A stretch of DNA of 64,000 bases, from assembly GCA_963807155.1 (NCBI GenBank), contig CAWEAZ010000025.1, forward strand, positions 36,386-100,385. Reading direction: 5' to 3'. Shown in pieces: positions 9,238 through 18,157 of this stretch (within the stretch, counting starts at the first letter, position 1; each line of letters opens with the position of its first letter). Both the position numbers and the translations under genes were made by a program. The notes beneath the pieces are model-generated. The model did no database searches and was not told the DNA's origin. It was given only the letters and a program-made list of their open reading frames with translations. The stretch is from JACCZX01 sp963807155 (lineage in GTDB: Bacteria; Pseudomonadota; Gammaproteobacteria; Burkholderiales; Burkholderiaceae_F).

Positions 9238-11120
9238 ATGCTCGACTACATCTCCAGCTCGATCCGCCGCAAGCTGACATTCGTGATGCTGGGCACCGCG
9301 GTCGTGGCGCTGCTGGTTACGGCCACCGCGATGATCATCTACGAGGCGCGGACCTACCACCAGACCTGGGTCGATGACCTCGTCACGCAGGCCGAGATCA
9401 TCGGCAAGACCTCGGCGCCGGCACTGAGCTTTGATGATCCGAAAGCCGCGCGCGAAAATCTGTCCGTGTTGAGGCTGCGCCCCCTGGTAACCGCGGCAGC
9501 GATCTACACGGCGGACGGCGAACTGTTCGCCGACTATGTAACCACCGTCCAGGTGCCGGTCGCGCTACCGGTCAACGCCGAGCGCAATGGCTATCGGATC
9601 GAAGGCGAATCAGCTCTGGGTGTTCCAGGAAGTACGCGAGAACGGACAGTTTCTCGGAACCGTGTATCTACAAGCGGGGTACGAATTGTGGAATCGGCTG
9701 CTCGGCTATCTGGCGATCGTGGGACTGGCGATTCTGGCGAGTCTCGTTGTCACCGTTGCGGTCTCTACCTGGCTGCAGCGCGCGATTACCGAGCCGGTGC
9801 TCGGTGTGGCGCGCGTCGCGCAGCAGGTCATGCAGCGCCGCGATTACAAGCTGCGCGTACGTAAGACCAGCACCGACGAGGTCGGGGTGCTGGTCGATGC
9901 GTTCAACGACATGCTGGCAGAAGCCGACCGGCGCGCCACCGCGCTTGAGACCGCGAATGCCGATTTGCTGCACGAGATGCGAGAACGGCGCGCCGCCGAA
10001 GACGCGCTGAAGTCGGCCGATCAGCGCAAGGACGAGTTTCTCGCGACCCTTGCGCACGAGTTGCGCAATCCGCTGGCGCCGATTCGGAATGGCTTGCAGA
10101 TCATGCGAATGACCAAGGATGCCGCCGCAATCGCACGCGCCCAGCTAATGATGGAGCGCCAGTTGCAGCAGATGGTACGTCTGGTCGACGACCTGCTCGA
10201 CGTTTCTCGCATCACGACCGGCAAGCTGGTGCTGCGCACCGAGCGGGTATCCCTGCAGGAAGTGATGGTGACTGCGATCGATGCCGTTCGCCCGCTGATC
10301 GACGCGAAGCGGCAGACGCTTACGGTCGATCTTCCTACGGTCACGGTTGAGCTCGACGCCGACGCGACGCGGCTGTCGCAGATTCTTTCCAATATCTTGA
10401 ACAACGCGGTCAAGTACACCGAACCCCGCGGCTCGATCCGCGTAACCGCTCGGCTCGCTTACGGTGCGGTTGAAATCCGTGTATCAGATACAGGAATTGG
10501 CATCGCCGCCGAGGAACTGCCGGCGGTGTTTGAGATGTTTACCCAGTTCGATGCATCTCCTGAGCGTACGCACGGCGGACTCGGCGTCGGGCTCGCGTTG
10601 GCGAAGCGACTTGTTCAGTTGCACGGAGGGACGATTTGCGCGCGCAGCGATGGGCTCGGACACGGCAGCGAATTCATCGTTCGGTTGCCTATCGCGACTG
10701 CGCCTGTGGGTGCGCTCGACGCTGATATCAAGCAACGCAGAGCCGGTGTCGCCGCGGCGTGTTCTGCTGGTCGATGACAACCGTGATTTCGCTTTGAGCA
10801 TGGCAGCGTTGCTTGAGCTTGAGGGGCACGATGTGCGAACGACATTTGAGGCGACGTCGGCCGAGACGGTGGCCGGCGAGTTTCGTCCGGACATTGCGTT
10901 TCTTGATCTTGGCTTACCCCACATCAGTGGTTTCGAACTGGCGCGGCGACTACGGGCGCAGCCCAATACGAATGGAACCGTGCTCGTCGCAGTCACCGGT
11001 TGGGGCAAGGAAGAAGATCGGCAGCGCTCGCGCGAAGCCGGCTTCGATCTGCATCTCGTCAAGCCGGTTGAGCCGGACCAAATCCTGGACGAGGTCAGGA
11101 AGGCTGGGGCCAAGCGCTGA
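9238..11120 (+). CDS. CHASE8-HAMP hybrid sensor histidine kinase with receiver domain, two frameshifts
   Basis: About 626 residues if joined. Domains in order: membrane helix near residues 15-37; periplasmic CHASE8-like sensor (YHQTWVDDLVTQAEIIGKTS, TSAPALSFDDPKAARENL); second helix near 160-180; HAMP; coiled coil; HisKA with phospho-acceptor in LAHELRNPLAPIRNG; HATPase with ILNNAVKYTEP, DTGIGI and HGGLGVGLALAKRLVQLHGG; receiver domain with VLLVDDNRDFALSM, phospho-acceptor Asp in IAFLDLGLPHISG and the Lys in HLVKPVEP. The frame breaks near 9607 and near 10731; each is repaired by deleting one base, and the total length is two over a multiple of three, as expected. The alternative is a separate response regulator from GTG 10746, overlapping a kinase that ends at 10777. 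It probably works with the upstream YfiR and TonB receptor. Confidence 0.82.
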
Positions 11121-11177
11121 TTTGCGCAAGAGGCATCACCCGCTTTCGGCTTAGCCGTTTCAAGTCATCCATGTCGG

Positions 11178-11203
11178 GTCTCAAGTCGCTCATCTTTTGA
11201 GAC
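11178..11203. repeat. Inverted repeat GTCTCAA-N12-TTGAGAC
   Basis: A perfect seven-base inverted repeat with a 12-base loop lies 57 bases after the hybrid kinase stop. There is no T-run after it, so it is not a convincing intrinsic terminator. It could be an RNA hairpin or a protein site before the small hypothetical gene at 11275. The rest of 11121-11274 shows nothing further. Confidence 0.35.
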
Positions 11204-11274
11204 TATCGCCCGTTCGGGAACCCTGTCTGCCAATCGCGCCAGATTCACGCAGCGCAAATTGCAAAAAGCGAAGA

Positions 11275-11601
11275 GTGAAGAAAAGTATCGGCTATCGAAT
11301 TTTCCTCGTAAGGGGCGACGACGCGTTGCCGCTTTCAAAGACGACGTTCGAAGAATTCCTGTTTGGGCGGAGGGCCGTGCTACAGAACTTTGCGGGCCAG
11401 ACGGTCGATATCGCGACCGTCGTATGCAGGCTCGAAAACAAGAAGCCCAAGGAGATCGTGCGGTTTTACTGCCAGCGCTTCAAGGTCAAGAGCGACGGCT
11501 CGATCGACCAGGCGCATAACCAGAAGCGAATGCTTCCGGCTGCGACGACTCGATCGGCCGCTGGCGCGCAACACCAGCAGCCGACCGCTGGACCCCAGTG
11601 A
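11275..11601 (+). CDS. Conserved hypothetical protein
   Basis: 108 residues from GTG 11275, chosen because residues before it look non-coding. The core reads IGYRIFLVRGDDALPLS, a Phe/Leu-rich helix, then QNFAGQTVDIATVVCRLENK with KPKEIVRFYCQRFKVKSDG. I recall this pattern from unnamed proteobacterial proteins with an alternating strand-helix-strand fold, but cannot name a family. The last 25 residues (AATTRSAAGAQ and onward) look frameshifted: another frame from about 11540 to 11689 carries LRRLDRPLARNT and ISRAAQKKINDVLW, which may be the true C-terminus. Function unknown. Confidence 0.5.
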   Translation: MKKSIGYRIFLVRGDDALPLSKTTFEEFLFGRRAVLQNFAGQTVDIATVVCRLENKKPKEIVRFYCQRFKVKSDGSIDQAHNQKRMLPAATTRSAAGAQHQQPTAGPQ

Positions 11602-11878
11602 TCCTATGGCCGGGCGGCGTCTGGCGCACAGCCTGGTGATGATTTCCCGCGCGGCGCAGAAGAAAATCAACGACGTGTTATGGCGCTAGGCTTGGCACTA
11701 GCCGGCTTACGATCGACAGCCGTGCGCAGCACGCTCGCAGCGCAGGCTTGATAAGCGCGCCGCGGATTCTTTAGCGCGATTCATCCCAAATAGACGGGCT
11801 GGCGCGCCCGTAATCAGCGTTTTCCGGCGGTCTTGCTGCGCCACACTGCGCGCACTTTACGGGCCACGAGCCGACTTC

Positions 11879-13711
11879 ATGCGCGAGATCGACGACGTTA
11901 TTACAGTGGCTCCACACGAGGTCGAGCGCCGGCTGCAGGAATACCGAGCGTTGCTGGCCAACGACTCGGTCGGCATCCTGGTCGTCTGCGACGGCGATAT
12001 CGCTCAATGCAATTCGAGTGCGGCTCGTCTATTCGGATGGGATGTCGCGGATCTGCTGGGTCGCTCGGCAGCGACATTTTTCGGATCGGACGAAGAGTTT
12101 CAGTCTTTTGCCAGCCGCATCGGCGATGCATTGGCGGCTGACGGATCGCCGGCGATCGAGTGGCGAACCGTGCGCCGCGACGGTTCCCGCGTATGGACGC
12201 GCTTGCTGGTCAAAGGCATCACTCCGGGCGGTCCGGCGGGCGAAACCGTGTGGCTGGTGGACGACATCAGCGCGCGCAAGGAAATGGAAGCGGCGCTTGC
12301 CAAGGCGCGCGACGATCTCGAGCAGCGCGTGCGCGCTGCGCACGATGAGCTCGCGTGGTCGAACGAGCGCTTGGTTGCCGAGTTATACGAGCGCAGCGAA
12401 GTCGAAGAACGTGCGCGTCGCATCGCGTTGTACGACGAGCTGACCGAGCTGCCGAACCGCCGCTTGCTCGAATCACGCCTGGATGAGGCGCTGCGCAACC
12501 ATCAACTCGGTGGTGATCGATTGGCGGTGTTGGTGGTCGACATCGACGAATTCACCAAGCTGAACGATGCATTGGGACACCGGGTCGGCGATGCGCTGCT
12601 GCGTGCCACCGCAGCGCGGCTGGTCGATACGGTGCGGACTTCCGACTTGGTCGCACGTACCGGTGCCGACGAATTCGCGATCGTGCTGGGACGTCTGCGG
12701 CACGTCGACGACGCCGAGCACGTCGCCGGCAAGCTCGCCGAGCTGCTCTCCGAACCGTTCGAGATCGATGCTGAGCAGGTCAACGTCAGCGTCAGCGTCG
12801 GCGTAGCGCTGTTTCCGACTGACGGCGCATGGCCTGAGATGCTTTTGCGCAATGCCGACGCGGCATTGTCGTTCGCGAAGTCGCGCGGACGAGGAAACGT
12901 TCAATTGTTCGAGCCGCGCATGAATGCTGAAGTGGTGCGCCGGCTGCAAATCGAGGCAGGACTGCGCCGAGCGCTAGAAGCCGGCGAGTTCGAAGCGTAT
13001 TACCAGCCGCGCATCGATTTGAAAGATCGAACACTGGTCGGTGCCGAAGCGTTGGTGCGTTGGCGCGACCCCGAGCATGGGCTGCAGGAGCCCGGCAGCT
13101 TTATCTCCGTTGCTGAGGACACCGGTTTGATCGTGCCAATCGGTGAGATCGTTCTGCGCGAAGCGTGCCGAGCGGCGATGCAATGGACGGCGGAAGGGCT
13201 TGGCGAGCCGGTCGTCAGTGTCAATTTGTCACCACGTGAATTCCGCGGGCGCTCACTGTTGCCGATGGTGAGCCAGGCGCTGGTTGATTCAGGCCTCGAC
13301 GCCGAACGTCTGCAGATTGAGATCACCGAAGCGAGCCTGATGCGCGACGGCGCCAAAGCTGAGCAGGTGTTATCCGGCCTGCATGCGATGGGCGTCAAGA
13401 TCGCACTCGACAATTTCGGCACCGGCTATTCGAGCCTTTCAAACCTGCGCCGTTTTCCCGTCGACATCATCAAGATCGACGGCCAATTCGTACGCGCCGG
13501 GCCAAGTGATCCGGCCGATTGCAAGATCGTCGCCGCGCTCACGAGCCTCGCGCGCGGACTCGGCTTACACGTAGTAGCCGAAGGGGTCGAAACTCACGAG
13601 CAGCTTTCGTTCGTGACGGACTGTGGGTGCAATGAAGCGCAAGGCTTTCTGCTGGGCCGGCCGTTGACGTCGGCCGGGTTTATCGAGTTCGCGAAGTCGC
13701 TGCGCAAGTAA
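11879..13711 (+). CDS. PAS-GGDEF-EAL cyclic-di-GMP signalling protein
   Basis: 610 residues with no membrane segment. A PAS domain covers about residues 20-135 (SVGILVVCDGDIAQCNSSAA), a coiled coil 136-180, GGDEF 183-345 and EAL 355-605. The cyclase signature is RTGADEF instead of GGDEF, so its catalytic loop is off-consensus. The EAL part keeps AEALVRW, VNLSPREF, EITEASLM, IKIDGQFV and AEGVET, but the metal-binding DDFGTGYSS motif reads DNFGTGYSS. The protein may therefore be a weak phosphodiesterase or a c-di-GMP effector. Its cytoplasmic PAS domain would supply the signal. It follows the TonB/YfiR/kinase block but is separated from it by about 280 bases (11602-11878) in which I see only the possible tail of the preceding hypothetical. 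Confidence 0.93.
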   Translation: MREIDDVITVAPHEVERRLQEYRALLANDSVGILVVCDGDIAQCNSSAARLFGWDVADLLGRSAATFFGSDEEFQSFASRIGDALAADGSPAIEWRTVRRDGSRVWTRLLVKGITPGGPAGETVWLVDDISARKEMEAALAKARDDLEQRVRAAHDELAWSNERLVAELYERSEVEERARRIALYDELTELPNRRLLESRLDEALRNHQLGGDRLAVLVVDIDEFTKLNDALGHRVGDALLRATAARLVDTVRTSDLVARTGADEFAIVLGRLRHVDDAEHVAGKLAELLSEPFEIDAEQVNVSVSVGVALFPTDGAWPEMLLRNADAALSFAKSRGRGNVQLFEPRMNAEVVRRLQIEAGLRRALEAGEFEAYYQPRIDLKDRTLVGAEALVRWRDPEHGLQEPGSFISVAEDTGLIVPIGEIVLREACRAAMQWTAEGLGEPVVSVNLSPREFRGRSLLPMVSQALVDSGLDAERLQIEITEASLMRDGAKAEQVLSGLHAMGVKIALDNFGTGYSSLSNLRRFPVDIIKIDGQFVRAGPSDPADCKIVAALTSLARGLGLHVVAEGVETHEQLSFVTDCGCNEAQGFLLGRPLTSAGFIEFAKSLRK

Positions 13712-13771
13712 GGCGCCGCACCGCTCCGACACGGCCTTAAGCTTCCCGGTGTTCTTTAACCGGAGGCTTGC

Positions 13772-14086
13772 ATGGCAACCAGTGCGGAGTGGCATGAGGA
13801 TTACCACAAGATGAGCGAAGCGGCGCTGAATTTCTCACGCGCCGTCAAATCAGTGCAGGAAGAACTCGAGGCGGTCGATTGGTACAACCAACGCGCCCAG
13901 GCCACGACAGATCAGCAGCTGCGGCGCATTCTCGAACACAATCGAGACGAAGAAATCGAGCACGCGTCAATGGGCCTCGAATATCTACGGCGCGTGAGTC
14001 CCGTGTTCGACAAGCACCTGCGGACGTATCTATTCAGTGAAGGCGACATCGTCGAGGTCGAAGAAAAGGCCGAGCACTCGAAGTAA
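13772..14086 (+). CDS. Encapsulated-ferritin-like protein (EncFtn type) without targeting tail
   Basis: 104 residues, preceded by a strong CCGGAGG ribosome site. The protein is a two-helix half-ferritin: QEELEAVDWYNQRAQ in helix 1 and EHNRDEEIEHASMGLEYLRR in helix 2 keep the Glu, Glu and His that form the ferroxidase site at the EncFtn dimer interface, followed by FDKHLRTYLFSEG. EncFtn proteins form decamers that oxidise iron and are normally loaded into an encapsulin shell through a short C-terminal peptide. Here the protein stops after EGDIVEVEEKAEHSK with no such peptide, and no encapsulin gene is next to it. It is probably a free ferroxidase. Confidence 0.82.
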   Translation: MATSAEWHEDYHKMSEAALNFSRAVKSVQEELEAVDWYNQRAQATTDQQLRRILEHNRDEEIEHASMGLEYLRRVSPVFDKHLRTYLFSEGDIVEVEEKAEHSK

Positions 14087-14125
14087 GTGCATCGGCCCGC
14101 GTGGCGCACTGTTGGAAGCGTTGCG

Positions 14126-15448
14126 TCAGCTCTTGTTCGCTTTCTCGAACCGCTCCAACTGTTCATTGCCGCGCTTGACCGCGGTGTCCAGCGCTTCCTT
14201 GGCGGTTTTCTTGCCGGACCACACGCCCTCTAGTTCCTCGTCGACGATCGTACGAATCTGCACGAAATTGCCGAGGCGTATGCCGCGCGATTTATCCGTG
14301 GTCTTGCGAATCATCTGCGTGACGGCGACATCGGTACCGGGATTCTGTTTGTAGAAGCCGGCTTTCTCGGTCATGGTCGTACGCCGCCGTCGTGATCGGC
14401 AGATAGCCGGTGCGCATATGGCTCGCCGACTGCACGTCGGGCTTCGACAAATAGTCGAAGAATGACGCCACGCCCTTTGTACTCGGCCGGTTTCTTGCCC
14501 GACATCACCCACAGGCTGGCGCCGCCGATGACCGTGTTTTGCGGCGCGCCGACGACATCGGGGTAATACGGCAACGTCGAGATGTCCGGAAGCGAACTTG
14601 GCGTTTTTCTTGATGTTGCCGTACAGCGCGGACGAGCCGGTCATCATTGCGCATTCGCCGGAGCAGAACACCGATCCGCCGTGTTGCCGCGGCCCTTGTA
14701 GACGAACAATCCCTGCTTCGACATGTTGGCCAGATTCTCGATATGGCGCACATGCAGCGGCGTATTAAACGCGAGCCGCGTCCCCATGCCGCCGAAGCCG
14801 TTGCGCAGCGTGGCGAACTCGGTGTTGTGCCATGCTGAGAAGCTTTCGAGCTGGGTCCAACTGACCCAACTCGTCGTATACGGGCACTTGTGGCCAGAAG
14901 CCTTCAGCTTCGCCGCGGCAAGTACGACTTCAGGCCAGGTCTGTCGGCGGCTTTTCGGGATCGAGCCCGGCTGCTTTGAATGCATCCTTGTTGTAGTGAA
15001 ATACGGTCGTCGAGCTGTTAAACGGCAGACTCAACATCTGACCGTTCGGAGCGGTGTAGTAACCGGCGACGGCCGGGACGTATACCGCGGGATCAAACTT
15101 GTAGCCGGCTTCCTTCATCAAATCGTGCACCGGTTTGATCGCACCTTTGGACGCCATCATCGTCGCCGTGCCGACTTCGAATACCTGCAGGATGTGCGGT
15201 GCATTGCCGGCGCGGTACGCGGCAATCGCCGCTGTCATCGACTCGTCATAGCTTCCCTTGAATACCGGGACGACCTTGTATTCCTTCTGGCTTTCGTTGA
15301 ACCCCTTGGCCTGGTCGTTAACCCACTCGCCGAGGTTGCCGCCCATCGAATGCCACCATTGAATTTCGGTCTGAGCAACAGCGGGGGTTGTTAAACCGAT
15401 CGCGAGGGCCGAAGCCAGCGCGGCGGAAATCAGTGATCTGCGAAGCAT
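14126..15448 (-). pseudogene. ugpB: Glycerol-3-phosphate ABC transporter substrate-binding protein, five frameshifts, orphan
   Basis: The protein can be followed from a signal peptide (MLRRSLISAALASALAIGL, ending in PAVAQ) through EIQWWHSMGGNLGEWVND, NSSTTVFHYNKDAFKAAGLD, NTPLHVRHIENLANMSKQGL, GECAMMTGSSALYGNIKKN and VIGGASLWVMSGKKPAEYKG to the C-terminus. It matches UgpB, the periplasmic binding protein for sn-glycerol-3-phosphate. The reading frame breaks near 14945, 14677, 14590, 14475 and 14385. The permease and ATPase genes (ugpA, ugpE, ugpC) that normally follow are absent: a ferritin gene on the opposite strand lies there. Five indels in 1.3 kb plus the lost partners suggest decay, but the same kind of indel occurs in essential genes here, so sequencing error is also possible. 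Confidence 0.65.
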
Positions 15449-15584
15449 GAGGTCTCCCTGGATTCTTGTAGTGACTGCTTCCCTGAGGGTGGCAGCCGAA
15501 CATAACGCGACTGTTACGATACCTTGCTCGGTGCCCAGGGCAAAACAACTTTTGCTCCGCACTTTCCCGAGCACGCAGTTCAGC

Positions 15585-16451
15585 ATGCCTTCGGTCGCAG
15601 CGCGCCTGCCCCTGTATGCCAGCTTGACCCGGCTCGACAAGCCGGTGGGCACTCTGCTGCTGCTTTGGCCAACGTTGACCGCACTCTGGATTGCCGCAGA
15701 CGGCGCGCCTGGCGCAGCGCTCGTAGCGATCTTCGTCGCCGGCACGTTTTTGATGCGCTCTGCCGGCTGCGCGATCAACGACGCGGCCGACGCGCGCTTC
15801 GACTCGCACGTGAAGCGCACCGCGGATCGGGTCGTAGCGCGCGGCTTGGTAAGCCGCAGCGAAGCGCTTGCGGTTGGCGCCGCACTCGCAATCGGTGCCG
15901 CGGTGTTGTTGCCGTTTTTGAATGCAGCAGCTGTGCAGCTCGCGTTCGTTGCGGTAGTGATCGCGGCCACGTACCCGCTTGCGAAGCGATTCATTCCGAT
16001 ACCGCAACTCTATCTCGGCGTTGCATTTTCGTTCGGCATTCCGATGGCGTTTGCTGCGGTGTTGGGAACAGTGCCGACGATCGGGTGGTTGCTGATGCTC
16101 GCCAACGCATTCTGGGTGATTGCCTACGACACCGAGTACGCGATGGTCGATCGTGACGACGACCTGCGGATCGGCATCAAATCGTCGGCGATTTTTTTCG
16201 GGCGCTTCGACGTGGTCGCAGTGATGGCGTCGTACATCGCCTTCTTGTCGTTGCTTGTGCTGATCGGCAGCATGATTGGTGCGGCATGGGCGTTCTACGC
16301 AGGATGCGCAATCGCCGCGGCCTGCGCGATCTATCACTTCGTGTTGATCCGCACGCGCTCGCGCGACGGCTGCATGCGAGCGTTCCGACACAACAACTGG
16401 GTAGGCGCGGCGATATTCGCCGGCACGGCTCTCGACTACGCGCTTCGATAG
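15585..16451 (+). CDS. ubiA: 4-hydroxybenzoate octaprenyltransferase
   Basis: 288 residues from the ATG at 15585, where homology begins (LYASLTRLDKPVGTLLLLWP); the frame is open further upstream but that part is not protein-like. It is an inner-membrane prenyltransferase with about eight helices. Both Mg-pyrophosphate motifs are present: NDAADARFDSHVKRT and YDTEYAMVDRDDD. It joins 4-hydroxybenzoate to the polyprenyl chain in ubiquinone synthesis. It is divergent from ugpB (136 bases between starts) and convergent with proC 13 bases downstream. Confidence 0.95.
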   Translation: MPSVAARLPLYASLTRLDKPVGTLLLLWPTLTALWIAADGAPGAALVAIFVAGTFLMRSAGCAINDAADARFDSHVKRTADRVVARGLVSRSEALAVGAALAIGAAVLLPFLNAAAVQLAFVAVVIAATYPLAKRFIPIPQLYLGVAFSFGIPMAFAAVLGTVPTIGWLLMLANAFWVIAYDTEYAMVDRDDDLRIGIKSSAIFFGRFDVVAVMASYIAFLSLLVLIGSMIGAAWAFYAGCAIAAACAIYHFVLIRTRSRDGCMRAFRHNNWVGAAIFAGTALDYALR

Positions 16452-16464
16452 TCCGCCTACTGCC

Positions 16465-17259
16465 CTAGCTGCCGAGCTCGCGAGCACGCTCGGCGGCTGC
16501 ACGAATCGCGCGTGCTATCGCTTCATCGACTTTGTCGCGTTCAAAGCTTGCGAGTGCGGCTGCGGTGGTGCCTCCCTTCGAAGTCACCTTCTCACGCAAC
16601 GCCGCCGCCGATTCGTGAGACTGCATCGCAAGCTGTGCGGCACCGGCGAACGTATGCATCGTTAGCGCGCGAGCCTGTGTTTTATCGAAGCCCATTTCAA
16701 GTGCGACGTTCTGCATCGCTTCGATGAAGTAAAAAATGTAAGCGGGCCCACTTCCGGAAAGCGCCGTCACTGCATCCAGCATTGATTCGTCATCGAGCCA
16801 CATCACGGCGCCGACCGCGCCGAGGATCTTGTCCGCGTCCGCTTTTTCGGCTGCGCTGACGTCGGGTAACGCAATCGCGGCGGTGATGCCGGCGCGAATC
16901 AGCGCGGGCATGTTCGGCATTGCGCGCACCACCTTTCCTGTCGCAAGCCAGTCTCCAATGGTTTGCGCCCGTACTCCCGCCGCGATCGATAGCACCAGCG
17001 GTCGCGTCAAGTGGGGTTGAATCGAGTCGGCGGCTTCGTGCATCTGCTGCGGCTTGACGGCAAGCACGACGATCTCGGTTGCCTGCAGCCAGTCGCCGGG
17101 CTGCCGGTGCGCGTGCACTGAGTGGCGTGCGGTCAACTCGGCGCCACGCGCAGCGTCGATTTCGAGCACCTCGATCTCGGGCGGCTTGAACCCGGCTTGC
17201 AGCATGCCGCCGATCAGCGCGCCCGCCATATTGCCGCCGCCGATGAATGCGACCTTCAT
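16465..17259 (-). CDS. proC: Pyrroline-5-carboxylate reductase
   Basis: 264 residues, full length. The N-terminal Rossmann motif FIGGGNMAGALIGGM binds NAD(P)H; VVRAMPNMPALIRAGITA, ALSGSGPAYIFYFIEAM and REKVTSKGGTTAAALASFE are the conserved substrate-binding and dimer segments. It makes proline from pyrroline-5-carboxylate, the product that follows from the ProA reaction encoded at 24-25 kb. Its ATG overlaps the stop of yggS by four bases, so the two are translationally coupled. Confidence 0.96.
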   Translation of the reverse strand: MKVAFIGGGNMAGALIGGMLQAGFKPPEIEVLEIDAARGAELTARHSVHAHRQPGDWLQATEIVVLAVKPQQMHEAADSIQPHLTRPLVLSIAAGVRAQTIGDWLATGKVVRAMPNMPALIRAGITAAIALPDVSAAEKADADKILGAVGAVMWLDDESMLDAVTALSGSGPAYIFYFIEAMQNVALEMGFDKTQARALTMHTFAGAAQLAMQSHESAAALREKVTSKGGTTAAALASFERDKVDEAIARAIRAAAERARELGS

Positions 17260-17978
17260 CGGTTTGCCGCGCGCGCGCCAAAAATCGCAGTGCCGACGCG
17301 GACCATCGTCGAGCCTTCGGCGATGGCTGCTTCAAGGTCGTCCGACATTCCCATCGACAACACATCGACCTCCAATCCCTGTTCGCGAAGCTGCCGAAAC
17401 AGCGCGTGCGTTCGTGCGAAAGCCATCCGCTGGCGAGCGACATCGGCTTCCGGGGCGGGGATCGCCATCAAGCCTCGCAAGCGCAGCCGCGGCAGGCGCG
17501 CAACGGCGGCGGCGAGCTGACTGAGTTCTTCGGGTGCGATGCCGGCTTTGCTCGCTTCACCACTGACGTTGACCTGCAGCAGTACGTTTAGCAGCGGCAA
17601 GTCGGCCGGACGCTGATGCGCCAAGCGCTCGGCGACTTTGAGGCGATCGACCGATTGCACCCAGTCGAAACGCTCGGCGATCGTGCGCGTTTTGTTGCTC
17701 TGGATCGGGCCGATAAAGTGCCACTCCAGCGGTTGATGTGCCGAGCCCGCGAGCGCGTCAATCTTGTCGACCGCCTCCTGCACGTAGTTCTCGCCGAATG
17801 CGCGCTGGCCGGCCCGTGCTGCCTCCGCAATCACCGCCGCCGGAAACGCCTTGCTGACGGCAAGCAGCCGCACGGATGACGGATCGCGTCCCGCGCCTCG
17901 CGCAGCCTTGGTAATGCGCTCGTGCAATGCCCGCAAATTGGCTTGCAAGTTCGCGGGCAAAGTCGGCAAACTCAGCAT
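17256..17978 (-). CDS. yggS: PLP homeostasis protein YggS/PROSC
   Basis: 240 residues from the ATG at 17978; another ATG at 18002 would add eight residues. The PLP-lysine lies in VRLLAVSKAFPAAVI, followed by AFGENYVQEAVDKI, WHFIGPIQSNKTR and, near the end, LSMGMSDDLEAAIAEGSTMV, which contacts the phosphate. It is a PLP-binding alanine-racemase-fold protein that buffers free PLP and affects amino-acid pools. It is coupled to proC downstream and divergent from pilT, an arrangement common in beta- and gammaproteobacteria. Confidence 0.95.
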   Translation of the reverse strand: MLSLPTLPANLQANLRALHERITKAARGAGRDPSSVRLLAVSKAFPAAVIAEAARAGQRAFGENYVQEAVDKIDALAGSAHQPLEWHFIGPIQSNKTRTIAERFDWVQSVDRLKVAERLAHQRPADLPLLNVLLQVNVSGEASKAGIAPEELSQLAAAVARLPRLRLRGLMAIPAPEADVARQRMAFARTHALFRQLREQGLEVDVLSMGMSDDLEAAIAEGSTMVRVGTAIFGARAANR

Positions 17979-18005
17979 CAGCGTCAGCAAATGAGTGAGC
18001 AAACG

Positions 18006-18046
18006 AGCCTATAGGCTTGTGTTTTCAAGCTATTTCTAGCTTTTTT
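18006..18046. promoter_or_regulatory. Palindrome and terminator-like hairpin between yggS and pilT
   Basis: The divergent gap between yggS and pilT holds a perfect 12-base palindrome, AGCCTATAGGCT at 18006-18017. A few bases on there is a hairpin AAGCTA-TTTC-TAGCTT with T6 at its 3' end (18027-18046) in the plus direction. The stem is weak and AT-rich. Either could affect pilT transcription, but no promoter consensus was confirmed. The remaining bases up to 18157 show nothing clear. Confidence 0.3.
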
Positions 18047-18157
18047 ACGGGAACACCGGGATCATTGCGCGCGCTACGCTTCGGCCCAGAGATGGCTTAG
18101 AAGCAGCCGACTCTGCCCAGACTCAAAGCACTTTAGCCGAGGCCAACGCCGCCCGCC

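Noticed and set aside
15318..16502. Long minus-strand open frame of 394 codons opposite ubiA
   Set aside because: It is Arg/His-rich shadow sequence; ubiA on the other strand has all its catalytic motifs.
18027..18046. AAGCTA-TTTC-TAGCTT hairpin with a T-run as a transcription terminator
   Set aside because: The stem is only six AT-rich pairs, and no plus-strand gene ends upstream; kept only as a low-confidence regulatory note.
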